This document shows, piece after piece, positions 43,511-52,991 of a stretch of DNA of 64,000 bases (position 1 is its first letter; each line of letters begins with the position of its first letter). Position numbers and translations under genes: made by a program. The stretch lies in the NCBI RefSeq assembly GCF_900583165.1, contig NZ_UTKY01000073.1, forward strand, positions 62,001-126,000, in the 5' to 3' direction. The stretch comes from Pseudomonas viridiflava (lineage in GTDB: Bacteria > Pseudomonadota > Gammaproteobacteria > Pseudomonadales > Pseudomonadaceae). A model generated the notes under the pieces. It searched no databases. It was not told where the DNA came from and saw only the letters and a program-made list of their open reading frames with translations.

Positions 43511-44092
43511 ATGCACAGCGAGTCGATTCGTTATCTGATCGTGCCGGGCTGGCAAGGATCGCCAGAAGATCATTGGCAAAGTCATTGGCAGGCCAGCCTG
43601 CCCAATAGCGCCCGCGTGGAGCAGGCCGATTGGCTGACGCCGCGTCGCGAAGACTGGGTGGCGGCGCTGGCCGAGGCTATCGCGGCCGATAGCACGCCGG
43701 TGATCTTGATCGCCCATAGCCTGGGTTGCATCACCGTGGCGCATTGGGCGGCGACTGCGCCGGTGCAGTTTTTGCGTCAGGTACGTGGCGCCTTGCTGGT
43801 GGCCCCGGCCGATGTGGAGCGACCTGCCTGCTCACCTGCCTTGCGTAATTTCGCGCCAATTCCTACGACCTTGTTGCCGTTCCCCAGCCAGGTGGTCAGT
43901 TCCGACAACGACGCCGCCGTCAGCGCCCCTCGGGCCCTGGAACTGGCGCGTCACTGGGGCGCCGAAGCCGGCATCTTGTCGGGCGCTGGCCATATCAATG
44001 TGAAGTCCGGCCACCAGCGCTGGGAACAGGGTTTCGCCTACCTCTATCGCCTGCAAAGCCGCCTTGAGCACCACGCCCGGCGCACTGCCTGA
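43511..44092 (+). CDS. RBBP9/YdeN-family alpha/beta hydrolase
   Basis: 193 aa, behind CAGGAGGGCACACCC. Nucleophile elbow AHSLGC, acid in SSDNDAAV and catalytic histidine in GAGHINVKSG fit the serine hydrolase family DUF1749/RBBP9. Cytosolic, substrate unknown. The next gene starts 50 bases downstream on the same strand. Confidence 0.9.
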   Translation: MHSESIRYLIVPGWQGSPEDHWQSHWQASLPNSARVEQADWLTPRREDWVAALAEAIAADSTPVILIAHSLGCITVAHWAATAPVQFLRQVRGALLVAPADVERPACSPALRNFAPIPTTLLPFPSQVVSSDNDAAVSAPRALELARHWGAEAGILSGAGHINVKSGHQRWEQGFAYLYRLQSRLEHHARRTA

Positions 44093-44142
44093 TTATTTTT
44101 CAACGCCCCGTCCCTTAAGTGGATTTGGGGCGGGAGCCTGCC

Positions 44143-45069
44143 ATGAGTCTGCATGAAACCTACGGCCAGCCACTGCTGACCTTTCCCGACGCCGATAAAA
44201 GCCCGCTGAGCATCCGTGCCAAGGCGCTGGTGTTCGTCGACCCGCGCTCGCGCCAACTGCGTGAAGACCTCGAAAGCCTCGCCCCCCGTGCCTTGCCCGT
44301 ATTGATTCGCGGCGAGACCGGTAGCGGTAAGGAGCTGTTGGCGCGCCACATTCACCGTGGCAGTGATCGCAGCGGCTTATTTGTCTCGGTCAATTGCGGC
44401 GCCATCAGCCCGACGTACGCCGACGCCGAGTTGTTCGGTTATGCCGCCGGCAGCCATAGCGGGGCGGCCAGCAGCCGGGCAGGGTGGTTTGGTTCGGCCA
44501 ATGGCGGCACCTTGTACTTGGATGAGATTGGCGATTTGCCGCTGCCGATCCAGGTCAAATTGCTCGCCGCCCTGGAAAACCATGAAGTCACCCGCGTGGG
44601 TGCCCATCAGCCAAGCCCGGTGGATGTGCGTCTGGTGGCGGCCACCAGCATCGACCTGGCCCAGGCCGTGGCGGCGGGCAAGTTTCACGAGCGTCTATTC
44701 CATTACCTGAGCGAAGGCCAGCTGGAACTGCCAGCGCTGCGCGAGCGGGTCGGTGACATCCTCTCTCTGGCCGAATATTTCCTGGGCATCTACAGCCAGC
44801 GCCTGGACCTGCCGGTGCCGCTGATCAGCGATGCGGCCCAGTACGTGCTGGAGCATCACAGCTGGCCGGGCAATACCCGCGAGCTGGAAAATGTCATTCA
44901 CTTTGCATTGCTGGTGAGCAGTGGCGACGAGATTTTGCCGGAGCATTTGAACCTGCCAGTGGCCGGTTCACCGTTGGAGCAAGTGCAGCGCATCTTCAAC
45001 GCTGCCAGCCCCGCCGAGCAGGAAACCTTACGCAAATTCCTACATGAACAAAATGGAATATCAACGTGA
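44143..45069 (+). CDS. Minimal sigma-54 activator (SfnR-like), without a clear DNA-binding domain
   Basis: 308 aa from ATG 44143 (GGGAGCCTGCC upstream). Nearly the whole protein is an AAA+ sigma-54 interaction domain: Walker A GETGSGKE (57-64), Walker B GGTLYLDEIGD (121-131), C-terminal SWPGNTRELENV. The sigma-54 contact loop, normally GAFTGA, reads GSHSGA (103-108). There is no N-terminal sensor, and the C-terminus stops about 35 residues after the AAA+ lid, too short for a Fis-type helix-turn-helix. It lies just before metQ in a sulfur-scavenging region; SfnR of P. putida controls sulfone use, so a related role is plausible. Confidence 0.8.
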   Translation: MSLHETYGQPLLTFPDADKSPLSIRAKALVFVDPRSRQLREDLESLAPRALPVLIRGETGSGKELLARHIHRGSDRSGLFVSVNCGAISPTYADAELFGYAAGSHSGAASSRAGWFGSANGGTLYLDEIGDLPLPIQVKLLAALENHEVTRVGAHQPSPVDVRLVAATSIDLAQAVAAGKFHERLFHYLSEGQLELPALRERVGDILSLAEYFLGIYSQRLDLPVPLISDAAQYVLEHHSWPGNTRELENVIHFALLVSSGDEILPEHLNLPVAGSPLEQVQRIFNAASPAEQETLRKFLHEQNGIST

Positions 45070-45196
45070 ATAAAAGATATTGTTCGGGAATAAAAAATCT
45101 AGGTATTGTCACCCCCACGCCGCGATAGCACTTCGCTGGCACACCACATAAAAACGGTCGTCACAGACGCCCCCGGAATTCCGATAAGGACACTGC

Positions 45197-45979
45197 ATGA
45201 AAAAGGTTCTGTTGTTTACCGCACTGGCGGCTGCCCTGACTGCAAGCTTCGCCCAAGCCAACGAGAAGCTGGTGGTTGCCGCCACCCCGATCCCGCACGC
45301 GGAGATCCTCGAACTGATCAAGCCAACGCTGGCCAAAGAAGGTGTGGACCTGGAAATCAAAGTCTTCACCGACTACGTACAACCCAACGTACAAGTGGCC
45401 GAAAAGCGCCTGGACGCCAACTACTTCCAGACCCTGCCGTACCTCGAAAACTTCAACAAGGGCAAGGGCACCAACCTGGTGACCGTGGTCGGCGTGCACG
45501 TTGAACCGTTCGGCGGCTACTCGAAAAAGATCAAGAAAATCGAAGATCTGAAAGATGGCGCCACCGTGGCCATCCCGAACGAAGGCTCCAACAGCGGCCG
45601 CGCCCTGTTGCTGCTGCAAAAAGCTGGCGTGATCACCCTGAAAGACCCGACCAACGCCCTGGCCACGCCGAAAGACATCGCCAGCAACCCGAAAAACCTG
45701 AAATTCAAAGAGCTGGAATCGGCCCTGCTGCCCCGCGTGCTGGACCAGGTTGACCTGGACCTGATCAACACCAACTACGCTCTGGAAGCTGGCCTGAACC
45801 CAGCGAAAGACGCGCTGATCCTGGAAAGCGCTGACTCGCCGTACGTGAACTTCCTGGTGGCTCGCCCGGACAACAAGGACAGCGATGCTATCCAGAAACT
45901 GTCCAAGGCCCTGACCAGCCCTGAAGTCAAAGCCTTCATCGAGAAGAAGTACAGCGGCGCGGTTGTGCCAGCGTTCTGA
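45197..45979 (+). CDS. metQ: MetQ/NlpA-family methionine (or sulfur compound) binding protein, orphan copy
   Basis: 260 aa with a cleavable signal peptide (TASFAQA) and no lipobox cysteine. The fold is marked by VAATPIPHAEIL, LDANYFQTLPYLENF and NEGSNSGRALLLLQ. No metN/metI follows; the complete system at 56.9-59.4 kb may share its permease. The upstream 127 bases are AT-rich with GGAATAAAAAATC-like sequence, consistent with sulfur-limitation control. Confidence 0.9.
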   Translation: MKKVLLFTALAAALTASFAQANEKLVVAATPIPHAEILELIKPTLAKEGVDLEIKVFTDYVQPNVQVAEKRLDANYFQTLPYLENFNKGKGTNLVTVVGVHVEPFGGYSKKIKKIEDLKDGATVAIPNEGSNSGRALLLLQKAGVITLKDPTNALATPKDIASNPKNLKFKELESALLPRVLDQVDLDLINTNYALEAGLNPAKDALILESADSPYVNFLVARPDNKDSDAIQKLSKALTSPEVKAFIEKKYSGAVVPAF

Positions 45980-46006
45980 TGTAACTGAAAACCCCCTTCA
46001 AGGTTT

Positions 46007-46042
46007 CAACGCCGGCGGCTTGTATAGCGTCGGCGTTTTTTA
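46007..46042 (+). terminator. Terminator of metQ
   Basis: AACGCCG ... CGGCGTTTTTT stem with a 16-base loop and T-run, 28 bases after the metQ stop. Confidence 0.85.
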
Positions 46043-46064
46043 TGCCCGAACCTTGGAATGCAAT

Positions 46065-46163
46065 CCAAATGTGGGAGGGGGCTTGCCCCCGATTGCGGTG
46101 TATCAGTTACAGATTGATTGGCTGACACACTGCTATCGGGGGCAAGCCCCCTCCCACATTTGG
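46065..46163. repeat. REP doublet (REPIN)
   Basis: Inverted pair of the GTGGGAGGGGGCTTGCCCCC repeat, immediately after the metQ terminator. Confidence 0.95.
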
Positions 46164-46339
46164 TTTTCATATGACATTGGATTTTCGGTGTGTCAGATGG
46201 GGCGGCTGTTGATCGACCTACGCAACGCCACCAACCACTTCACCAACTCCTGCGGATCCATCGGCTTCGCTTCTTTCATCATTCATTCCCTCGAATAACA
46301 GACCCCAAGACCATAGCCCTCACCCGGCAAACCCGCGAA

Positions 46340-46489
46340 CCCGGCGGTTATCTTTTTGGGTGATATCAATATGCTATTTGGGTATTTAAATTTTCATTTT
46401 TATACCTTTAAAGTTCGCGCTACCCGACGTTACCCACGCCGGATCGAACCGCGCACGCCGCATTACCCCTGCGACGTTTTGGACCCCAG
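46340..46489 (+). promoter_or_regulatory. AT-rich promoter region of the amino-acid ABC operon
   Basis: The 46164-46489 gap has no gene. Around 46360-46415 it turns strongly AT-rich (GATATCAATATGCTATTTGG, then TATTTAAATTTTCATTTTTA), similar in character to the oscA upstream site, so CysB-type control is possible. No single motif is decisive. Confidence 0.45.
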
Positions 46490-47155
46490 ATGACCTTCGA
46501 TTTCGCTTTTATCCTCAGCACCTTGCCGGCGTTTTTAAAAGCCGTGGGGGTGACGCTGCAAGTCGGCCTGATCGCCATCGCCACCTCGCTGCTGGTGGCG
46601 CTGATCAACGCTGCACTGCTGGTGTTCCGCACGCCCTACCTGTCGCGCCTGGTGGCGCTGTATGTAGAGCTGGCGCGCAACACGCCGCTGCTGATCCAAC
46701 TGTTCTTCGTCTACTTCGCACTGCCGGCCCTGGGCTTCAATATTTCTGGCTTCTGGGCGGCGATCATTACCATGACCTTTCTCGGCGGCGCCTACCTCAC
46801 CGAAGTGCTGCGAGCCGGTGTTGAGGCGGTGCCGCTGGCGCAGATCGAGTCGGGCAAGTCCATCGGCCTGTCGGACTGGCAGCTGCTGCGCCATGTGATC
46901 CTGCCCCAGGCCGGCATCCTCAGCCTGCCGGCGTTGTTCGCCAACTTCATTTTCTTGCTCAAGGAAACCACTGTGGTCTCCGCCGTGGCGGTGCCGGAGA
47001 TTCTCTACACCACCAAGAGCTACATCGCCCTCTACTACAAGACTTATGAAATGCTCGCCGTGCTGACGCTGATCTGCGTGCTGTTGTTCTTGCCGCTGTC
47101 GCTGCTGCTCAGCCGCCTGGAAAGGAGGCTCCAGCATGGCCAGTTCGGGTCTTGA
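46490..47155 (+). CDS. Polar amino-acid ABC transporter permease 1
   Basis: 221 aa, HisM/GlnP-type with about five membrane segments. N-terminal FLKAVGVTLQVGLIAI, then YVELARNTPLLIQLFFVYF, and the ATPase-contacting loop ESGKSIGLSDWQLLRHVILPQ. Overlaps permease 2 by 20 bases. With the following three genes it forms a complete uptake system, whose sulfur-gene surroundings suggest cyst(e)ine or a related compound. Confidence 0.92.
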   Translation: MTFDFAFILSTLPAFLKAVGVTLQVGLIAIATSLLVALINAALLVFRTPYLSRLVALYVELARNTPLLIQLFFVYFALPALGFNISGFWAAIITMTFLGGAYLTEVLRAGVEAVPLAQIESGKSIGLSDWQLLRHVILPQAGILSLPALFANFIFLLKETTVVSAVAVPEILYTTKSYIALYYKTYEMLAVLTLICVLLFLPLSLLLSRLERRLQHGQFGS

Positions 47156-47795
47156 GTTGTTGTGGGTGTCGTTACCGCAACTGGGCAAGGGCGCTGCGCA
47201 AACCCTGTCGATTTCATTTTTGAGCATCGCCTTCAGCACCGTCGGCGGCGTGTTGTATGGCGTGCTGCGCACCTTGAATAACAGGCTGATCAACGCGGTG
47301 TTGCGGGTGTACCTGGAGCTGTTCCGCGCGATTCCGGTGCTGGTGTGGTTGTACCTGCTGTTTTTTGGCTTGCCGATTTTCTTTGGCCTGAGCATTCCGA
47401 GCTTCTGGTGCGCCGTGCTGGTGCTGTCGTTGTGGGGCGCCAGTGAAGTGGGCGAAGTGGTACGCGGCGCCTTGCATTCGCTGCCTCGCGGCCAGCGTGA
47501 AGCGGGCCTGTCGATTGGTTTGTCCGACCCGCAGTTGTACGGCTATGTGCTGCTGCCCCAGGCGCTCAAGCGCATGACGCCGCCGACCATCAACGTCTAC
47601 ACGCGCATCATCAAGACCAGCTCCCTGGCGGTGCTGATCGGTGTGGTGGACGTGATCAAGGTCGGCCAGCAAATCATCGAACGCACCTACGAATCCGTGT
47701 TGATTTACGGCGTGCTGTTCCTGTTTTTCTTCTTTATCTGCTACCCGTTGTCGGCCGCCTCCAAGGTGCTGGAACGGCGCTGGGCCCAAGCATGA
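47136..47795 (+). CDS. Polar amino-acid ABC transporter permease 2
   Basis: 219 aa, same family as permease 1 (YLELFRAIPVLVWLYLLFF, then QREAGLSIGLSDPQLYGYVL). GGAGG lies upstream inside permease 1. Overlaps the ATPase gene by four bases. Forms a heterodimeric channel with permease 1. Confidence 0.92.
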   Translation: MASSGLELLWVSLPQLGKGAAQTLSISFLSIAFSTVGGVLYGVLRTLNNRLINAVLRVYLELFRAIPVLVWLYLLFFGLPIFFGLSIPSFWCAVLVLSLWGASEVGEVVRGALHSLPRGQREAGLSIGLSDPQLYGYVLLPQALKRMTPPTINVYTRIIKTSSLAVLIGVVDVIKVGQQIIERTYESVLIYGVLFLFFFFICYPLSAASKVLERRWAQA

Positions 47796-48568
47796 GCGCA
47801 TTGATCGAGTTCCAGGGTTTCAACAAATTCTTCGGCGAACAGCAGGTGCTCAAGGGTATCGACCTGAGCGTGCAAAGTGGCGAAGTGGTGGTGATTCTCG
47901 GCCCCAGCGGCTGCGGCAAAAGCACCTTGCTGCGTTGCCTCAACGGGCTGGAAGTGGCCCACAGCGGCAGCCTGCGGTTTGCCGGCAACGAGCTGTTGGA
48001 CAAAAAAACCGACTGGCGCCAAGTGCGCCAGGACATCGGGATGGTGTTCCAGAGCTATCACCTGTTCCCGCACATGAGCGTGCTCGACAACATCCTGCTC
48101 GGGCCGCTGAAAGTACAGAAACGTGACCCTCGCGAAGCCCGCGAGCAAGCCGAAAAGCTGCTGGAACGCGTAGGCCTGGCCGACAAGCGCGACGCCTTCC
48201 CACGCCAGCTCTCGGGCGGCCAGCAGCAACGCATCGCCATCGTGCGCTCGTTGTGCATGAACCCCCAGGTCATGCTGTTTGACGAAGTCACCGCCGCCCT
48301 CGACCCGGAAATGGTCAAGGAAGTGCTGGAAGTGATCCAGGGCCTGGCCCGCGATGGCATGACCCTGTTGATCGTCACCCACGAAATGGCCTTTGCCCGC
48401 GCCGTCGCCGACCGCGTGGTATTTATGGAGGCCGGTCGCATTCTCGAACACAACACCCCCGAACAATTCTTTACGAACCCGCAAACCGCACGCGCGCAGC
48501 AGTTCCTGGAGAAGTTCTCCTTTGTCTCAACACTGCCGAAGAAAACCAAGGAACTGGAGCTGCTATGA
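47792..48568 (+). CDS. Polar amino-acid ABC transporter ATP-binding protein
   Basis: 258 aa. Walker A GPSGCGKST, signature LSGGQQQR, Walker B VMLFDEVTAALDPE, switch HEMAFARAV. GlnQ/HisP family. Overlaps the binding-protein gene by four bases, so all four genes are translated as one operon. Confidence 0.94.
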   Translation: MSALIEFQGFNKFFGEQQVLKGIDLSVQSGEVVVILGPSGCGKSTLLRCLNGLEVAHSGSLRFAGNELLDKKTDWRQVRQDIGMVFQSYHLFPHMSVLDNILLGPLKVQKRDPREAREQAEKLLERVGLADKRDAFPRQLSGGQQQRIAIVRSLCMNPQVMLFDEVTAALDPEMVKEVLEVIQGLARDGMTLLIVTHEMAFARAVADRVVFMEAGRILEHNTPEQFFTNPQTARAQQFLEKFSFVSTLPKKTKELELL

Positions 48569-49416
48569 AAAAACTACTGCTGCCACTGTTGGCCGTCGCC
48601 GTACTGGCCGGCTGCGATAAAAAGGCCGAAGAGCCCACCAAACCCGTTGCCGCCGCAAGCTACCTCGACAAGATCAAGGCCCGCGACAAGCTGATCGTCG
48701 GCGTCTTCACCGACAAGCCGCCGTTCGGCTTTGTGAACGAGGCTGGCCGCTATGTGGGTTTTGATACCGACATCGGCCGCCAATTCGCCAAGGACCTGCT
48801 GGGCGATGAAAACAAAGTCGAGTTCGTCGCGGTCGAGCCGGCCAGCCGTATTCCGTTTTTGCAAAGCGACAAGGTCGACCTGATCCTCGCCAACATGACC
48901 GTGACGCCTGAGCGCAAGGAAGCGGTGGACTTCACCAACCCCAACCTGAAAGTCGCCGTGCAGGCCCTGGTGCCGAACGACAGCGTGGTCAAAAGCCTGG
49001 ATGACCTGGCGACCCGCACCACCATCGTCACCACTGGCACCACCGCCGATATCTGGCTGACCAAAAATCACCCGGACTGGAAACTGCTCAAGTTCGAGAA
49101 AAACTCCGAGTCGCTGCAAGCGCTGTCTGCGGGTCGTGGTGATGCTTATGCGCAAGACAACCTGGTGCTGTTCAGCTGGGCCAAGCAGAACCCTGGCTAC
49201 CGCGTGCTGGAAGAGAAACTCGGTGATGAAGCGCCGATTGCCCCAGCGGTGAAGAAGGGCAACACCGAATTGCGTGACTGGGTAAATGCCGAGTTGGCCA
49301 AGCTGGGTGAGGAGAAATTCCTGCTCAAGCTGTATGACCAATATGTGCGTAAAGAGCTGAGTGATGACACCAAGCCTGAGAGTGTGATTGTTGAAGGCGG
49401 TAAGTGGCAGGGTTGA
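48565..49416 (+). CDS. Polar amino-acid ABC transporter substrate-binding lipoprotein
   Basis: 283 aa with a lipobox (LAGC at about 14-17), so it is anchored to a membrane after lipidation. SBP family 3 features: LIVGVFTDKPPFGF, YVGFDTDIGRQFA, ANMTVTPERKEAVDFTNP. The ligand is an amino acid; an aspartate/arginine-type pocket cannot be resolved by eye. Placed last rather than first in the operon, which is unusual for a binding protein. Confidence 0.9.
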   Translation: MKKLLLPLLAVAVLAGCDKKAEEPTKPVAAASYLDKIKARDKLIVGVFTDKPPFGFVNEAGRYVGFDTDIGRQFAKDLLGDENKVEFVAVEPASRIPFLQSDKVDLILANMTVTPERKEAVDFTNPNLKVAVQALVPNDSVVKSLDDLATRTTIVTTGTTADIWLTKNHPDWKLLKFEKNSESLQALSAGRGDAYAQDNLVLFSWAKQNPGYRVLEEKLGDEAPIAPAVKKGNTELRDWVNAELAKLGEEKFLLKLYDQYVRKELSDDTKPESVIVEGGKWQG

Positions 49417-49442
49417 TCCCTTGATTTTGCGGTGACTGACAG

Positions 49443-49543
49443 GCCGCTATCGGGGGCAAGCCCCCTCCCACATTTGACTGTATTCACATATCGACATCTG
49501 TGAACCCGATCCAGTGTGGGAGGGGGCTTGCCCCCGATGAGGC
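49443..49543. repeat. REP doublet in tail-out orientation
   Basis: Two REP copies with outward CCCCCGAT ends, between the convergent ABC operon and ATPase gene. Same arrangement as at 31621-31736. Confidence 0.92.
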
Positions 49544-49558
49544 CCTACCAGTCACCAC

Positions 49559-50719
49559 TTACTCCGGCCAATGCCACGCCGGCGCATCCAAAATCCCCTG
49601 GCCCACAATCCGGGTCTCCCCCAACACCTTCTCCAACACAATCGAATTGCACCCCTCGTCCTCCTGCAACGCCGCAATCAAGCGGCTGGCATGGGACACC
49701 ACCCACACTTGGCACTGCTGGGACGCCTGGATAATCAAGCGCGCCAACGCCGGCAGCAGATCCGGGTGCAAGCTGGTCTCCGGTTCGTTCAGCACCATCA
49801 TGGTCGGCGGCCTGGGCGTGAGCAGCGCGGCGATCAACAGCAAGTAGCGCAAGGTGCCGTCCGACAACTCAGCTGCCGATAACGGTCGCAGCAAACCCTC
49901 CTGATAAAACTCGATAGCAAAGCGCCCGCCCTGCAAGGGTTCGATATTCAAGCGCGCACCGGGAAACGCATCACTCACCGCCCGCTGCAACGCCTCTGGG
50001 TCGCCGATCTCGCGGATGGTCTGCAACGCCGCCGCCAGATCGCGCCCATCGTGATGCAACACCGGCGTTCGCGTGCCCAGTTGCGGCTGGCGCACGGGCG
50101 CATCCACATCGCTGCGAAAGTGATCATAAAAGCGCCAGCCGCGGATGCTTTCGCGCAGCAGCAATACCTCCGGTGAACCGCGCAGGCTGCCGACCTGGTC
50201 GAACAGGCTGTGATAATTCGGCGTGTGCTGGGCCAATACGTCCCAATTGCGCCCGTCACGCGCCCGCACCATCGGGCCGGAACGTTGCACCAGCAAGCTT
50301 GCCGGGCGGTAAATGTGCCCGGCCCAGATGCATTCCTTCTTCACCTCCGGATCAAGGGAGAAATAGGACAAGGTCAGTTCCGGCAGCCCGAGGGAGATGG
50401 CATAGCTGAAATCTTCCCCGGCAAACCCCAGGCGCAGGCGTTTTGCGCCCTGGCGTACGGTCGCCTCCACCGGCACCTCACCCTTTTGCATGCGCCGACT
50501 GATGGTCTCTGGCCCGGCCCAGAACGTTGAATCGAGCCCACCTTCACGGGCCAGCGCGTTTATCACGCCACCCTGGGCGGTTTCCGCCAGCAGGCGCAAA
50601 GCGCGGTACAGGTTGGACTTGCCGCTGCCATTGGGGCCGGTCACCAGGTTGAGGCGGTCCAGGGGCACTACCAATTTATTGATCGAGCGGTAATTGGCCA
50701 CCGCGAGGGTCTTGAGCAT
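49559..50719 (-). CDS. AAA ATPase (RecF/OLD-like, AAA_21 type)
   Basis: 386 aa from ATG 50719 (MLKTLAVANYRSI); an upstream ATG at 50746 is possible. Walker A GPNGSGKS (28-35), ABC-like signature LSDGTLRYL, Walker B MMVLNEPETSLHP, and switch histidine in VSHASR. No coiled-coil arm and no TOPRIM domain, so it is not an OLD nuclease. Such stand-alone ATPases occur in core genomes without known function. Divergent from triA. Confidence 0.88.
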   Translation of the reverse strand: MLKTLAVANYRSINKLVVPLDRLNLVTGPNGSGKSNLYRALRLLAETAQGGVINALAREGGLDSTFWAGPETISRRMQKGEVPVEATVRQGAKRLRLGFAGEDFSYAISLGLPELTLSYFSLDPEVKKECIWAGHIYRPASLLVQRSGPMVRARDGRNWDVLAQHTPNYHSLFDQVGSLRGSPEVLLLRESIRGWRFYDHFRSDVDAPVRQPQLGTRTPVLHHDGRDLAAALQTIREIGDPEALQRAVSDAFPGARLNIEPLQGGRFAIEFYQEGLLRPLSAAELSDGTLRYLLLIAALLTPRPPTMMVLNEPETSLHPDLLPALARLIIQASQQCQVWVVSHASRLIAALQEDEGCNSIVLEKVLGETRIVGQGILDAPAWHWPE

Positions 50720-50841
50720 GGGGCATTCAATCAGCTTGGGAACCATTGGAGTATGGGAGCCTCCATGCAGATAAGGAACCCTGAACTAAGCTCACAGTCG
50801 CATACACACTGGCAAGTCGGCATCACGCAAAAGGAGCCTGC

Positions 50842-51924
50842 ATGGGCGGTCGTATTTCCACCTGTATTTTAGGACTTGGCCTACTGGCGCTGCTGAGCGG
50901 CTGTGGCCAGGAAAAGCCTGAGCCCAAGCAGCATTCCCGGGTCTTTGTGCAGACTGTGCAGCCGGCGGACTTTGCCGCTGCGGTCACGCTGACCGGGGAT
51001 ATCCAGGCCCGGGTGCAAACCGACCTGTCCTTTCGGGTCGGCGGCAAGATTATCCAGCGCATGGTGGATGTGGGCGACCGCGTGACCGCCAAGCAAGTGC
51101 TGGCCAAGCTTGATCCCAAGGACTTGCAGACCAACGTCGATTCCGCCCAGGCCCAGGTCGTGGCCGAACAGGCGCGGGTCAAGCAGACGGCGGCCGCTTT
51201 TGTGCGTCAGGAAAAGCTCCTGCCCAAGGGCTACACCAGCCGCAGTGAATACGACTCCGCCCAAGCCGCCTTGCGCAGCAGCCAAAGCGCCTTGGCCGCC
51301 GCCCAGGCCCAGTTGGCCAACGCCCGCGAACAGCTGGGCTACACCGCGCTGGTCGCCGACGCACCGGGTGTGATTACTGCTCGTCAGGCCGAAGTCGGCC
51401 AAGTGGTGCAGGCCACCGTGCCGATTTTCAGCCTGGCCCAGGACGGTGAGCGCGATGCCGTATTTAACGTCTACGAGTCGCTGTTGGTCGAGCCGCCGAC
51501 CAATGCGCCGATCACCGTCAGCCTATTGGAAAACCCCAGCATCAAGGCCCAGGGCAAGGTCCGTGAAGTAACCCCCGCCGTGGCGGCCAACACCGGCACC
51601 GTGCAGGTCAAAATTGCCCTTGAGGCGTTGCCCAAGGGCATGCAATTAGGCTCGGTGGTCAGCGCCACCGCCAATGGCCCGTCCAAACCCAGCGTTGAAT
51701 TGCCATGGGCGGCCTTGACCAAAGACATCAGCGAGCCGGCCGTGTGGCTGATCGACGGCGACGGCAAGGCGCAACTGCACAAGGTCACCGTGGCGCGTTA
51801 CCTCACCGGCAAAGTCATCATTGCCGATGGCCTTAAGGGCGGCGAAAAAGTCGTGGTGGCCGGCGGGCAGTTGCTGCATCCCGGCATGCTTGTCGAGATT
51901 GCCCAGCAAGGAGCCCAGCCATGA
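50842..51924 (+). CDS. triA: RND efflux periplasmic adaptor lipoprotein TriA-like
   Basis: 360 aa with a lipobox (LLSGCGQ). Membrane-fusion-protein fold: barrel-sandwich LSFRVGGKIIQRMVDVGDRV, long coiled-coil hairpin (about 95-160), then beta-barrel. The two-adaptor plus one-pump arrangement is that of P. aeruginosa TriABC, a triclosan/biocide efflux pump that uses an OpmH-type outer-membrane channel encoded elsewhere. Overlaps triB by four bases. Confidence 0.88.
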   Translation: MGGRISTCILGLGLLALLSGCGQEKPEPKQHSRVFVQTVQPADFAAAVTLTGDIQARVQTDLSFRVGGKIIQRMVDVGDRVTAKQVLAKLDPKDLQTNVDSAQAQVVAEQARVKQTAAAFVRQEKLLPKGYTSRSEYDSAQAALRSSQSALAAAQAQLANAREQLGYTALVADAPGVITARQAEVGQVVQATVPIFSLAQDGERDAVFNVYESLLVEPPTNAPITVSLLENPSIKAQGKVREVTPAVAANTGTVQVKIALEALPKGMQLGSVVSATANGPSKPSVELPWAALTKDISEPAVWLIDGDGKAQLHKVTVARYLTGKVIIADGLKGGEKVVVAGGQLLHPGMLVEIAQQGAQP

Positions 51925-52991
51925 AGCGCCTGACGGTGTTACTGGCTGCCAGCCTGCTGCTGGCGGGCTGCTCGGAGGAAGAGCCGCCGCCGGAGCCCGT
52001 GCGCCCGGTGCTGTCCATGGAGGTGAAGGCCGAAGACCAGGAAACCCTTGGCCGCTTCGCCGGCACCATCCAGGCCCGTTATGAAAGCAACCTGGGTTTC
52101 CGCGTGCCCGGCCGCATCGCCCGACGCGCCGTGGACGTGGGCGCCGAAGTGCAGAAGGGCGCCTTGCTTGCCGTGCTCGACCCCACTGACCAACAAAATC
52201 AGTTGCGCGCCGCCCAGGGTGATCTGGCGCGAGTGCGGGCCCAGTACATCAATGCCCAGGCCAACGCCCGTCGCCAGCAGGAGCTGTTCAATCGTGGCGT
52301 CGGCGCCCAGGCCCAACTGGATATCGCCCAGACTGACCTGAAAACCACCCAGGCCTCCCTCGACCAGGCCCAGGCCTCGGTCAATCAGGCCAAGGACCAG
52401 CTCAACTACGCCGAACTGCGCACCGACCATGCCGGCATCGTCACTGCCTGGAATGCCGAGGCCGGCCAGGTGGTCACGGCCGGTCAGCAAGTGGTGACCC
52501 TGGCCCGCCCGGATATCAAGGAAGCCGTGATCGACCTGCCCGCAGGTCTTGCCGAACGCCTGCCACCGGACGTGGTGTTTCTGGTCGCCGGGCAATTGGA
52601 CCCCACTGTGCACACCACCGCCGTCGTGCGCGAGATCGAGCCCCAGGCCCAGAGTGCCACCCGCACCCGTCGCGCCCGCCTGAGCCTGGCCGAGACACCG
52701 TCTGCGTTCCGCCTGGGCACGGCAATCAGCGTGACCTTGAGCACCGCCATCGCGCCGCGCATCGAGCTGCCTGTAAGCGCCCTGCAGGAAGTGGACGGCA
52801 AAACCCGCATCTGGCTGCTCGATACCCAAAACCAAACCGTGCAACCGCGAGACATCACCGTCATCAGCCGTGACGCCAATCGCGCCGTGCTTAGCGGCGG
52901 CGTCAAACCCGGCGAACGCATCGTCACCGCTGGCGTGAACAGCCTGAAACCCGGGCAAAAAGTCAAAATCGACGAGGACAGCCCGCGATGA
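51921..52991 (+). CDS. triB: RND efflux periplasmic adaptor lipoprotein TriB-like
   Basis: 356 aa with a lipobox (LLAGCSEE). Same fold as the preceding protein: LGFRVPGRIARRAVDVGAEV, a Gln/Ala-rich coiled-coil (QAQASVNQAKDQLNYAEL) and C-terminal VKPGERIVTAGVNSLKPGQ. The two adaptors are paralogues that probably alternate in the adaptor ring. Stop overlaps the triC start. Confidence 0.88.
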   Translation: MKRLTVLLAASLLLAGCSEEEPPPEPVRPVLSMEVKAEDQETLGRFAGTIQARYESNLGFRVPGRIARRAVDVGAEVQKGALLAVLDPTDQQNQLRAAQGDLARVRAQYINAQANARRQQELFNRGVGAQAQLDIAQTDLKTTQASLDQAQASVNQAKDQLNYAELRTDHAGIVTAWNAEAGQVVTAGQQVVTLARPDIKEAVIDLPAGLAERLPPDVVFLVAGQLDPTVHTTAVVREIEPQAQSATRTRRARLSLAETPSAFRLGTAISVTLSTAIAPRIELPVSALQEVDGKTRIWLLDTQNQTVQPRDITVISRDANRAVLSGGVKPGERIVTAGVNSLKPGQKVKIDEDSPR

